A stretch of 64,000 nucleotides of DNA from Methylobacterium sp. Leaf91. GTDB lineage: Bacteria; Pseudomonadota; Alphaproteobacteria; Rhizobiales; Beijerinckiaceae. Positions within the stretch are counted from its first letter, which is position 1, and every line of letters starts with the position of its first letter. Below, piece after piece: positions 17,761 to 26,407 of this stretch. Location of the stretch: NCBI RefSeq assembly GCF_001422815.1, contig NZ_LMMP01000005.1, positions 63,143 to 127,142 on the forward strand. The letters run 5' to 3'. Under the pieces are notes generated by a model. It did not search any database. It saw nothing but the letters and a program-made list of their open reading frames with translations, and was not told where the DNA came from. The translations under genes were made by a program, and so were the position numbers.

Positions 17761-19113
17761 ATGTCACGTCGCCGGGACACGATGCGCCTCGGTGCCTTCC
17801 TCTATCCGGGCGGGCACCACGTCGCGGCGTGGCGGCACCCCTCGTCACAGGCGGATGCGGGGATCGACCCCGCCCATTACCGGCGCCTCGCCAAGGTGGC
17901 CGAGGCGGCGAAGTTCGACCTGATCTTCCTCGCCGACGGGGTGAGCATCCGCGGCGACGACATCGACGCCCTGAGCCGCACGGCGATCCGTTATGTCGGA
18001 CAGTTCGAGCCGCTCACCCTGCTCTCCCACCTCTCGGCGGTGACGGAGCGCATCGGCCTCGTGGCCACCGCCTCCACGACCTACAACGAGCCGTTCCACG
18101 TGGCGCGCAAGTTCGCCTCCCTGGACCATCTCAGCGGCGGCCGGGCGGGCTGGAACCTCGTCACCTCGGCGGACCCGCGCGAGGCCTACAATTTCAGCCG
18201 CGACAGCCATCTCGCCCATGCGAGCCGCTACGCCCGCGCCGAGGAATTCGTGGACGTGGTCGCCGGCCTCTGGGACACGTTCGAGGACGACGCCTTCGTC
18301 CGTGACCGCGACGAGGGCCGCTTCTTCGATCCGGCCAAGCTGCACGTGCTCGGCCATGAGGGCGAGCATTTTTCCGTGCGTGGCCCGCTCAACGTGCCCC
18401 GTCCGCCGCAGGGCCATCCGGTCGTCGTGCAGGCGGGCTCCTCGGAGGCCGGCAAGGCATTGGCGGCCCGGACCGCCGAGGTGATCTTCACCGCCCAGGC
18501 GACCCTGGACGATGCGACCGCCTTCTACGCCGACGTGAAGGGCCGGCTCGGCCGGCACGGCCGCGAGCCCGACTCACTCAAGATCCTGCCGGGCGCTTTT
18601 CCGGTGGTGGGCCGCACGATGGCTGAGGCCGAGGACAAGTACGGCGCGTTGCAGGAGCTGATCCACCCCGTCGTCGGCCGCTCGCTGCTGGAACAACTCG
18701 CGGGGCTCGACCTCTCCGGCTATTCCGACGATGCGCCGGTTCCGCCGGCCAACGGGACGGAGGGCGGCAAGAGCCGGCAGGACCTTCTCGTCACCATCGC
18801 CCGGCGCGAAGGCCTGACCATCCGCGAGCTCTACCTCCGCATCGCCGGCGCTCGGGGCCACTGGACCCTCATCGGAACACCCGCCCGGATCGCCGACGCC
18901 CTCCAGGAGCGGTTCGAAGCTTATGGCGCCGACGGGTTCAACATCATGCCCCCGACGCTCCCCGGCGGGCTCGACGATTTCGCCACGCTGGTGATCCCCG
19001 AATTGCAGCGGCGCGGACTGTTCCGAACGGAATACGAAGGGACCACGCTCCGCGAGAATCTCGGCCTCGCCCGGCCCCACCATCGTCGTCACGACGTGGC
19101 CCGGCGAGAATGA
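17761..19113 (+). CDS. LLM-class FMN-dependent monooxygenase, NtaA/SnaA/DszA type (copy 2)
   Basis: The 450-residue protein is a diverged relative of the minus-strand copy. It has MRLGAFLYPGGHHVAAWRHP at the N-terminus, LAKVAEAAKFDLIFLADGVS near residue 43, LDHLSGGRAGWNLVTSADP near 120 and HPVVVQAGSSEAGKALAAR near 220. It probably catalyses FMNH2-dependent oxygenation of an organosulfur substrate and again requires an external reductase. The start at 17761 follows AAGGAC at a suitable distance; the frame extends upstream to 17734 without a better site. A long inverted repeat at 19123-19164 probably ends the transcript. Confidence 0.88.
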   Translation: MSRRRDTMRLGAFLYPGGHHVAAWRHPSSQADAGIDPAHYRRLAKVAEAAKFDLIFLADGVSIRGDDIDALSRTAIRYVGQFEPLTLLSHLSAVTERIGLVATASTTYNEPFHVARKFASLDHLSGGRAGWNLVTSADPREAYNFSRDSHLAHASRYARAEEFVDVVAGLWDTFEDDAFVRDRDEGRFFDPAKLHVLGHEGEHFSVRGPLNVPRPPQGHPVVVQAGSSEAGKALAARTAEVIFTAQATLDDATAFYADVKGRLGRHGREPDSLKILPGAFPVVGRTMAEAEDKYGALQELIHPVVGRSLLEQLAGLDLSGYSDDAPVPPANGTEGGKSRQDLLVTIARREGLTIRELYLRIAGARGHWTLIGTPARIADALQERFEAYGADGFNIMPPTLPGGLDDFATLVIPELQRRGLFRTEYEGTTLRENLGLARPHHRRHDVARRE

Positions 19114-19122
19114 TCCGCCGCA

Positions 19123-19164
19123 GCTTGCCCCGAGGCGTCCTCCTTCAGACGCCTCGGGGCAAGC
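19123..19164. terminator. Long hairpin between convergent genes
   Basis: Perfect 16-base arms (GCTTGCCCCGAGGCGT and its complement) enclose a 10-base loop. It lies 10 bases after the monooxygenase stop and about 30 bases beyond the stop of the convergent mfd gene. No T-tract follows on either side, so it may work as a bidirectional factor-independent terminator only by its stable stem, or protect the mRNA ends. Confidence 0.65.
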
Positions 19165-19194
19165 GATGACGCTTCCCGTCCGAGCCCCCCGATC

Positions 19195-22100
19195 TCACCC
19201 GGCCTTCCGCATCGGCGAGGATCCGCTCCTTCCCTCCTTGGCCGGGCGCCGGGCGCTGGCCTCCTGCAGGCGTTCGAGGAGGCGGGCGCCAAGATGGCCG
19301 CGCTCGACGGCATCCTCGCACTGCGCCCGCAGGAGCACGCGGCGGTCGCGGCGCTCGATATGCGCGTTGACCGGCAGCAGGATCGGCGGCGCGTTGGCAC
19401 GGAAATCCGCCGCGAGACCTTGGGGGCCTCCGCTCAACCGCGCGATTCCGAGCGTGCGGCACCCGACCCGGAGCCGGGCCAGGGTGACGAGGGCCTCGAA
19501 CGCCTCCGGCGGCGGGCCGAACCGGTCCGCAACCTCGTGGCGGAGCGCCTCGACCTCGTCGGCGGTCGTCAGGCGCAGGAGCCGCGTATAGAGGCTCAGG
19601 CGCACTTCCGGCTCCGGTACGTAATCCGCAGGCACGCCGCCGGAGAGACCGATCCGGATCTCGGGGGTCCAATCCTCGGCGGTCTCGCCCTTCGCGGCCC
19701 GCAAGGCGAGATGCAGAAGGTGCTGATACAAGCCGAGCCCGATCAGCTTAACATGGCCGGCCTGGTTCTCACCCACGAGATCGCCGGCCCCGCGCAAGTC
19801 GAGGTCGCGGGCGCTGATGGCGAAACCGGCACCGAGCCGGTCGAGGGCCTCCAAGGTGCGCAGCCGCTTCTCCGTCGCCGGGCTCAGGGGCTTCTCCGGC
19901 TGGTGGAGGAGGTAGACGACGCCACGACGTTGGCCGCGACCGACCCGGCCCCGCAGCTGATGCAGCTGCGACAGGCCGAAACGCTCCGCATCCCAGACCA
20001 GCATCGTGTTGGCGCGGGGCACGTCGAGGCCGCTCTCGATGATGCTGGTCGCCAGCAGCACGTCGCCCTCGCCATCGGCGAAGCGCACCATCACGTCGTC
20101 CATGTCCGCCGCCTTGAGCTCGCCATGGGCGATCATCGTGCGCAGGTCGGGGACGAGCTTGGCGAGACGCTCCGCCATGGGGCCGATATCCTCGATCCGC
20201 GGGCAGACGACGAAGCTCTGTCCGCCCCGTCGATGCTCGCGCAGGAGCGCGTCCCGCAGGCCATCTGCGTCGAACGGCGCGATCACCGTACGGATGGGCT
20301 GGCGCACCGCGGGCGGCGTGGCGATGACGCTGAGGGATTGCAGTCCGACGAGGGCGGATTGCAGGGTGCGGGGGATCGGCGTCGCCGTGAGCGTGAGGAC
20401 GTGACCGTCCCCCGCCGTGTTGCGGAGCGCCTGCTTCATCTTGGTCCCGAAGCGCTGCTCCTCGTCGATCACCACGAGGCCGAGATCGGCGAAACCGACG
20501 CCCTTGGCGGTGAGGCAATGGGTGCCGACGACGAGGCGGATGCTGCCGTCGGCGAGCCCCGCTTTCACGCGCTTCGCCTCGGCCGGCGTGACGAGCCGGG
20601 AGAGATGGGCGACCTCGATGCCGAAGCGGGCGAAACGCCGGGTAAAGGTCTGCACATGCTGGCGAGCCAGCACGGTGGTGGGCGCCACCACCGCCACCTG
20701 GCGACCGGCGAAGATCGCGGCGGCGGCGGCACGCAGGGCCACCTCGGTCTTGCCGAAGCCGACATCGCCGCAGACGAGCCGATCCATCGGCCGCCCCGAG
20801 GCGAGATCGCCCATCACCCCGTTCACGGCGCGCGCCTGATCGGCGGTGAGGTTGAATCCGAAACCGGCGGCAAAGCGCTCCATCTCCCGGACCGGGGGTG
20901 ACAGAACCGGCGCCTTGACCTCCCGGCGTGCCTCGGCATCGGCGAGCATCATGCGGGCCGCCTTGGCCATGCAGGCCTCGGCTTCGAGACGCCGACGCCC
21001 CCAGGACCCGCCTTCGAGTTTGTCGAGGGTCACCGCCTCGGCCTCCGAGCCGTAGCGCCAGATCCGGTCGGCCTGGGAGACCGGGACCATTAGGATCGCG
21101 TTTCCGGCAAAACGCAGACGCAGGGCGTCCTCGCCGCCTTCCGCTCCGGTCTCGACATGCTCCAATCCCTCGAAGACGCACAGACCGTTGTCACGATCGA
21201 CCGCCACATCGCCGAAGCGCAGCTCGACCTCGCCGATAGGAAGGCTCGCCGTCGGCTCGCCCTCAGCCGCAGCGGCCGCGCGGCTCCCGAACAGGTCGGC
21301 GGCTGCAATGACACAGACACCCTGTCCCGGCACCCTGAACCCCGCCTCGATGGGAGCGGCCAGCGCCAGGATCGCACCGGGCCCGGCACGGGCAACCTCC
21401 GTCCAGTTCGTCACCTTTCGTGCCTTACGACCCAACACACGCTCGGCGACGCGGATCAGGCGACCGAGAGGCTCCTCCGGTCCCGTCAGCAGGATGCGTT
21501 CTCCGCTTTCGAGATGCTGGCGCAGGGTCTCGGCGAGGGCCGCATTCGGACGGGCCTTCCGCACGAAGGCCGGAATGGCGAGATCCTCGGATTCGTCCGC
21601 CGACGCGGTGGCGATGCGTCGCTTCTCTTGAAGGGCAGTCCAACTCCGGGGGTCGAGATAGAGGTCCCCGAGGTCACGGTTCCGGTCGCCGGCATCGCGC
21701 CCTTCGGCGATCTGTTCGAAGAAGGCGGCGGCGCGCTGTTCGGCGCCGGTCTCGACCACGAGGCGGGCATCCGGAACGTAGTCGAGCACCGTCGTGAGCG
21801 TAGGGTAGAAGCGGGGAAGCTGATGCTCCTGACCGGTGAAGGGCCGCAACTGGTTCTCCGATCCCTCCGGCAGAAGGATCTCCGTGGCCGGGTCGATGAC
21901 CAGTCGCTCGGCCTCCGCCAGGGAGCGCTGGGAGACCGGATCGTAGGACCGGATCGCGATGACGCGGCCGTCCTCGTGCTCGATCCGGCAGGGGCGCGGC
22001 GCGGCGGCGGGGAACACGTCCACCGTCCTTCCCCACACCGCCACCTCGCCTGGCTCGTCGACCCGGTCGTCCAGGATGTAGCCGAGTCGCTGCAACGTCG

Positions 22101-22533
22101 CGGTGATCGCCGTCGGGTCGAAATCGTCGCCGACGCGGATCTCGAGATGGGCGTCCGCCCATGTCTCGGGCGGTGGAACCCGCTGGATCATTGCGGGGGC
22201 GGTCGTCAGGACGATGTCGGGCAGGGCGGCGGTGTCCGTGAGCCAGCGCAACACGCCCGTGCGCTGCCCCATGACGCCGCGCGACGGCGAGGTCCGGTCG
22301 AAGGGCAGGCAATCCCATTCCGGGTAGATCGCAACGCTGCGATCGGGTGCCAGGGCGCGCAGGATCGCCGCGATGGCCTCCTGCCGGTGCGTTTCGCGCA
22401 CCATGTGGATCAGGGGCTTGTTCAGTGCCACGAGGTCGAGGAGCGCCACGGCCAGGGCGCCGATGGGAACGAGGGGAGCGACGACCTCTTCGGAGGCGTT
22501 GTCGGGAGACGTCCTAGTCCGGCGTTTTGCCAT
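19195..22533 (-). CDS. mfd: Transcription-repair coupling factor Mfd
   Basis: The 1112-residue DNA translocase removes stalled RNA polymerase at lesions and recruits UvrA. The layout matches the family: an N-terminal UvrB-like module (about residues 1-340), the RNA polymerase-interacting region around 460-520, then superfamily-2 motor motifs. These are Walker A CGDVGFGKTEVAL near 588, the DEEQRFG Walker B near 689, the TATPIPRTLQSA motif III near 720, and the QLRGRVGRG motif VI region near 850. A TRCF C-terminal domain follows from about 960. It is slightly short of the usual 1150 residues, mainly at the N-terminus. It appears to be transcribed alone and convergently with the monooxygenase gene. 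Confidence 0.96.
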   Translation of the reverse strand: MAKRRTRTSPDNASEEVVAPLVPIGALAVALLDLVALNKPLIHMVRETHRQEAIAAILRALAPDRSVAIYPEWDCLPFDRTSPSRGVMGQRTGVLRWLTDTAALPDIVLTTAPAMIQRVPPPETWADAHLEIRVGDDFDPTAITATLQRLGYILDDRVDEPGEVAVWGRTVDVFPAAAPRPCRIEHEDGRVIAIRSYDPVSQRSLAEAERLVIDPATEILLPEGSENQLRPFTGQEHQLPRFYPTLTTVLDYVPDARLVVETGAEQRAAAFFEQIAEGRDAGDRNRDLGDLYLDPRSWTALQEKRRIATASADESEDLAIPAFVRKARPNAALAETLRQHLESGERILLTGPEEPLGRLIRVAERVLGRKARKVTNWTEVARAGPGAILALAAPIEAGFRVPGQGVCVIAAADLFGSRAAAAAEGEPTASLPIGEVELRFGDVAVDRDNGLCVFEGLEHVETGAEGGEDALRLRFAGNAILMVPVSQADRIWRYGSEAEAVTLDKLEGGSWGRRRLEAEACMAKAARMMLADAEARREVKAPVLSPPVREMERFAAGFGFNLTADQARAVNGVMGDLASGRPMDRLVCGDVGFGKTEVALRAAAAAIFAGRQVAVVAPTTVLARQHVQTFTRRFARFGIEVAHLSRLVTPAEAKRVKAGLADGSIRLVVGTHCLTAKGVGFADLGLVVIDEEQRFGTKMKQALRNTAGDGHVLTLTATPIPRTLQSALVGLQSLSVIATPPAVRQPIRTVIAPFDADGLRDALLREHRRGGQSFVVCPRIEDIGPMAERLAKLVPDLRTMIAHGELKAADMDDVMVRFADGEGDVLLATSIIESGLDVPRANTMLVWDAERFGLSQLHQLRGRVGRGQRRGVVYLLHQPEKPLSPATEKRLRTLEALDRLGAGFAISARDLDLRGAGDLVGENQAGHVKLIGLGLYQHLLHLALRAAKGETAEDWTPEIRIGLSGGVPADYVPEPEVRLSLYTRLLRLTTADEVEALRHEVADRFGPPPEAFEALVTLARLRVGCRTLGIARLSGGPQGLAADFRANAPPILLPVNAHIERRDRRVLLRAQCEDAVERGHLGARLLERLQEASARRPAKEGRSGSSPMRKAG

Positions 22534-22863
22534 CGGGGAGTGCGCTGCCCATCATTGATGTCGGGAGTCGGCAAACGTGGGCCGACGCGACTCGGGTCCC
22601 GAGATTCACGATCTGTCCCCAGTTTGTCGCAGACCGTACCGAGTGCGGGATGATGGGTGGACGAGGGCGTCATCCATCGCCGGGCGGGGGCATTCCTCCC
22701 TACTCGACGTGTCGCTCATACAACCCTCCGCCCGCGTGAATCCCAGCCGGTTTCAAGCGCGGGACAGGCAGGATCGGGCGGATCGTCCGCGCTGGAGTAA
22801 AGCCCGCCGCATGACGCATGTTGAGCCCGTCCGATGGCGGTCGTTTGCCCCCTCCGATGGCGG
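22534..22863. other. Intergenic region upstream of mfd
   Basis: This 330-base stretch holds the presumed mfd promoter and ends at the 3' end of the second ABC operon. A 17-base direct repeat with one mismatch (TCCGATGGCGGTC, G or A, TTT) occurs at 22830-22846 and 22853-22869, the second copy running into the stop region of the ABC ATPase gene. No gene or clear terminator is supported. Confidence 0.5.
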
Positions 22864-23658
22864 TCATTTCTCCGCGAGGATGCCGAGGATCTCGGTGCGC
22901 AGGCTCAGGAGCTTCGGGTCGTCGCGGCGGCGCGGATAGGGGGCATCCACCGCGATCTCGGTCCTGATCCGAGCCGGTCGGTCGCTCAGCACGATCACCC
23001 GCTGGGCGAGGATGAGGGCCTCCTCGACATCGTGGGTGACGAGGAGCGCCGTGAAGCGGCTCTCCTGCCAGAGCCGGACGAGTTCGCCCTGCATGGCGAG
23101 GCGAGTGAGAGCGTCGAGCTTGCCCAGAGGCTCGTCGAGGAGGAGCAGGCTCGGATCGTTGACGAGAGCCCGGGCGAGCGCCGTGCGCTGGGCCATGCCG
23201 CCGGAGAGCTGGTGGGGATAGGCCTCGGCGAAGTCGGCAAGCCCGACGAGGTCCAGCGCCTCGTCGATGCGGTGCCGATGGCGGCGAAGCAGCCCGCGCG
23301 CCTCCAGGCCCAGCGAGACATTCCCCCGCACCGTGCGCCAGGGATAGAGCGTCGGATCCTGGAAGACGAGGAGCCGTTCCGGATCGGGTCCGGCGATCGT
23401 CTCCCCGTCGAGGGCGAGGGTGCCGGATTCCGGCGGTTCGAGACCGGCGGCGAGGCGCAGCAGCGTCGACTTTCCGCAGCCCGAGGGCCCGAGCAGGGCG
23501 ACGAAGGAGCCCGGCGCGATGGTCAGGTCGATGTCGTCGAGAACGGGCAGGCGCGTACCGCCGATGTCGAAGGCGTGGGAGACACCTCTGACAGCGAGGG
23601 CTCCACGCCGGCTGGAAGAGGAGGCGCCGGTCGGCGCTTCGAGGGTCACCGCTACCAT
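22864..23658 (-). CDS. ABC transporter ATP-binding protein, nitrate/sulfonate/taurine type (second system)
   Basis: The 264-residue ATPase has Walker [10 protein letters not shown] near residue 60, signature LSGGMAQRTALARAL near 150 and Walker B LLLLDEPLGKLD near 173. The start at 23658 follows from the 7-base overlap with the permease gene; the frame stays open far upstream but that part is antisense-like translation of the permease region. With the upstream permease and binding protein it forms the second NitT/TauT-type importer of the window, separated from the first by 14 kb. Confidence 0.9.
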   Translation of the reverse strand: MVAVTLEAPTGASSSSRRGALAVRGVSHAFDIGGTRLPVLDDIDLTIAPGSFVALLGPSGCGKSTLLRLAAGLEPPESGTLALDGETIAGPDPERLLVFQDPTLYPWRTVRGNVSLGLEARGLLRRHRHRIDEALDLVGLADFAEAYPHQLSGGMAQRTALARALVNDPSLLLLDEPLGKLDALTRLAMQGELVRLWQESRFTALLVTHDVEEALILAQRVIVLSDRPARIRTEIAVDAPYPRRRDDPKLLSLRTEILGILAEK

Positions 23659-24701
23659 TGGACGAGCCCCTTCTGCCAGGACAGGACGCGGTCGCGCAGG
23701 CGGAACAGCAGGGTGATCAGGGTCGAGCACATCAGCGCCATGGCGATGAGGGCGGCATACATGTTGGCATAGGCTGCCCATCCTTGCGCCCATTGCAGGT
23801 ACCAGCCGAGGCCGGATTTCACGCCCAGCATCTCGGCCACGACGAGAACCGCGAAGGAGGCGCCGAGCCCCATGAACAGCCCGACGAAGACGTGAGGCAG
23901 CGCGGCCGGGATCGCGACCTTGCGGATGAGGAAGCTCTGCGAGGCTCCGAGCGTGCGGGCGACGTCGTAATAGGATTTGTTGGCGGCCGCGATCCCTGAC
24001 CAGGTCAGCACCGTTACCGGGAAACCCGTCGCCAGAGCCACGAGGAACGTGCTCGCCGACCAGGACGAGGGGAACACGAAGAAGGCCAGCGGCAGCCAGG
24101 CGGTGGCCGGGAGCGGTCCGACGAAGCGCAGGACCGGATGGACCCAGTAGCCGGCCGTCCGCGACCAGCCCACCGCCACACCGAGAACGAAGCCGACCGC
24201 GGCACCGATGAGGTAGCCGCCCGACAGAAGGATCAGCGAATTGACGATGCTGCCGCCGAGTTTCGGCCAATCCTCTGCGAAGACTTCCAGGATCGCCTGA
24301 GGAGGCGGGAAGAACGGCATCGGCAGCCATTCGAACTTGGCCGTCACCAGTTCCCAGACGGTGAAGGCGAGGGCGAGGGCGACCGTCCAGGGTCCCCAAT
24401 GACGAAGGCGGCCTCCGACCCGGCCGAGGGCGGGGAGAAAGGGGCTCGCCAGAAGCAAGGCCGCACCGATCAGTCCGGCGCCATGTCCGAACGTGGCGGA
24501 ATACGGAAAGTCGCCGTTCTCCGGCAGACCGATCGTGAGGGCCGCGAGGGCGAGCCAGACGGAACCGGCGAGAAGGCCGACCCACCACAGGGCAGCGAGA
24601 CGAGTTCGCCATGCGGAGCGACTCGATACCGTGGCATCCGCATCCGCTTCGGCGGCCCGGCGGAAGCCTCCGCCGAACGCCCCCGTCAATGAACTCGACA
24701 T
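23652..24701 (-). CDS. ABC transporter permease, nitrate/sulfonate/taurine type (second system)
   Basis: The 349-residue membrane protein is longer than usual for SsuC-type permeases (about 260-300). An extra N-terminal part carries three hydrophobic segments (about residues 32-55, 70-92 and 103-120) before the conserved six-helix core. The ATPase-contact loop is at YYDVARTLGASQSFLIRKVAIPAALP near residues 245-270. The core ends with the WYLQWAQGWAAYANMYAAL segment. It overlaps the ATPase gene by 7 bases and lies 9 bases after the binding-protein gene. The substrate is unknown. Confidence 0.87.
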   Translation of the reverse strand: MSSSLTGAFGGGFRRAAEADADATVSSRSAWRTRLAALWWVGLLAGSVWLALAALTIGLPENGDFPYSATFGHGAGLIGAALLLASPFLPALGRVGGRLRHWGPWTVALALAFTVWELVTAKFEWLPMPFFPPPQAILEVFAEDWPKLGGSIVNSLILLSGGYLIGAAVGFVLGVAVGWSRTAGYWVHPVLRFVGPLPATAWLPLAFFVFPSSWSASTFLVALATGFPVTVLTWSGIAAANKSYYDVARTLGASQSFLIRKVAIPAALPHVFVGLFMGLGASFAVLVVAEMLGVKSGLGWYLQWAQGWAAYANMYAALIAMALMCSTLITLLFRLRDRVLSWQKGLVQW

Positions 24702-24710
24702 GGATGCCCC

Positions 24711-25784
24711 TCAGCTCAGGACGTCGGCATAGACCCGGTCGGCGAACTTCGCCGTGTCGGTGGAGCGGCGGATCACGTTCACGCGCTTCAGTTCGTCGCC
24801 GTAGAGGGCGATCTCCTGCTTGAGGGTGACGCCCACTGGCCGGTGATCGTGCGTATGGCTGCGCAGCATCGCGGCCAGATCCTCCACCGACCCTTTGCCA
24901 CCGTAATTCGAGAAGATGCCGGCGGCATCCAACGGATCGGAGGCGACGCGGTGGCCACCCTCGAGGATGGCGCGGGTGAGGGCGGTGGCAACCGCCCGGT
25001 CGTTACGGATCAAGCTGCCGCGCAGGGCCACCACGCAGCAGGAGCGCGTGGCGAAGCTGCCTGTCAGGTTGGTGGCCACTTCGGTGAAGCGCGGGTCCTT
25101 CAGCCAGATCCAGGTGCGCGGGTCGGCATCGGCCAAAGCCTGGGCTTCGCCCTTTTCCACGGCTAGGTTGAGGAGATCGGCTGGGTATTGCCGCCATTCC
25201 ACCTCCCTGTCGGGATCGATACCGGCATCCGACAGGAGCAGGGCGAAGAAGTTCTTGGCCGGGCTCGCATGGTCGCTGATCGCGATGGTCTTGCCTTTCA
25301 GGGAGGCAATGTCGCTGATGCCTGCGGATTTTGCGCCGATCAGCCTGAGGCAACCGCCATGGAGGCCGGCGGTGATCTTGACGTCGAATCCCTGTTCGAG
25401 GGGCTTCAGCCAGCGCAGGGCCATACCGATGCCGGCATCGGCCTTGCCGGTGGCGATGGCCTCCAGCAGGGCCTCCGTAGACCCGCCGAAATTGATGAAT
25501 TCCACGTCGAGCCCGTACGCCGCGAAGATGCCCCGCTCCTTGGCGACGGGGGCCGCGGCGGTGCAGATGGCATTGGCGTTCCAGGCGAGCTTCACAGGCC
25601 GCAGCGGGCCGCTCCATGGCTCAGTGGCCACTGCCGGCGCGCACAGGGGACCGGGATCGAAGGGCACAGCAGGGCCCGGAACCCAGGCACGCCCCGCCGT
25701 CGCGGTAAGGCCGAGGGGCAGGGCGGCCGCGACGGTGGCGCCCGCTCTCAGCAGGCGGCGTCGGGACAGCAGGTCGTCGGTCAT
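24711..25784 (-). CDS. ABC transporter substrate-binding protein, NitT/TauT type (second system)
   Basis: The 357-residue exported protein has a Tat-like signal (SRRRLLRAGATVAAALPLG, about residues 7-25). The NMT1-like domain begins near residue 60 with VKLAWNANAICTAAAPVAKERGIF and contains the cleft segment FINFGGSTEALLEAIATGKADAGIG near residue 95. The GLHGGCLRLIGAKSAGISDI stretch is like aliphatic sulfonate or nitrate binding proteins. It is the first gene of the operon. Ligand identity cannot be read from the sequence. Confidence 0.87.
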   Translation of the reverse strand: MTDDLLSRRRLLRAGATVAAALPLGLTATAGRAWVPGPAVPFDPGPLCAPAVATEPWSGPLRPVKLAWNANAICTAAAPVAKERGIFAAYGLDVEFINFGGSTEALLEAIATGKADAGIGMALRWLKPLEQGFDVKITAGLHGGCLRLIGAKSAGISDIASLKGKTIAISDHASPAKNFFALLLSDAGIDPDREVEWRQYPADLLNLAVEKGEAQALADADPRTWIWLKDPRFTEVATNLTGSFATRSCCVVALRGSLIRNDRAVATALTRAILEGGHRVASDPLDAAGIFSNYGGKGSVEDLAAMLRSHTHDHRPVGVTLKQEIALYGDELKRVNVIRRSTDTAKFADRVYADVLS

Positions 25785-25854
25785 GGTCGTCTCCGGGGCC
25801 GCGAGCAGCCCGCCTTCATGGATCGATGGAATGTCTGGAGAGGCAGTCGGCGGG

Positions 25855-26148
25855 TCAGGCCGGGGCGTAACTGAGATAGGCGACCATCATCTCGGCCACC
25901 GCCCGATGGGCGTAGTCGGAGACGCTCTCTCCGCCATCGACCGGAAAGGCCTCGACGACGCGGCGGCCAGCCAGCACTTCGGACAGCTCCTCGGGCATCA
26001 GCCCGTTCTCGATGGCGGCAGCCACGGCTGCCCTGCCATAGGTGCGGCGAACATGCTTCGGCGCGAGAGCGCCTGCAAAAGCCCAGGCGCTCGCGGAGCT
26101 AACCGCTTCAATTCTCGCGTCGTGATAACCCATGACCATCAACCCCAT
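25855..26148 (-). CDS. Hypothetical protein, 97 residues
   Basis: I do not recognise a family. The protein is alanine-rich and probably all-helical, with a conserved-looking segment of polar and hydrophobic alternation (GLMPEELSEVLAGRRVVEAF) and no signal peptide or membrane segment. Codon use resembles that of neighbouring genes, with high GC at third positions, which supports coding. Starts at 26148, 26139 and 26133 are all possible and none has a strong ribosome binding site. It precedes the second ABC operon on the same strand by 70 bases and could be co-transcribed with it. Confidence 0.55.
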   Translation of the reverse strand: MGLMVMGYHDARIEAVSSASAWAFAGALAPKHVRRTYGRAAVAAAIENGLMPEELSEVLAGRRVVEAFPVDGGESVSDYAHRAVAEMMVAYLSYAPA

Positions 26149-26407
26149 TCGTCAGAATCGTCCCAGGATGAGTGCCGCCGAGATCGGCGAGACATGCATG
26201 GTGAAGGCAACGATTATGTTTGGGGTGACGGATCTTCATTGCGCCCTCGCGTCGGCAGCGAGCCGATAGACTTGTCGACAGGCGAAACTATAGGTGAGGG
26301 CTCGCGAAATGTGCTTCCAAATGTCCCGCATTCCGCAGGTGAGAGCTCTCTCCCGACCGGTCGATCGGGAAAGTTCCTGGTACCGATGCTCGCATGCCAA
26401 CGGACCG

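Noticed and set aside
19294..20901. Plus-strand open frame of 535 codons
   Set aside because: Antisense to mfd, whose helicase motifs are all intact.
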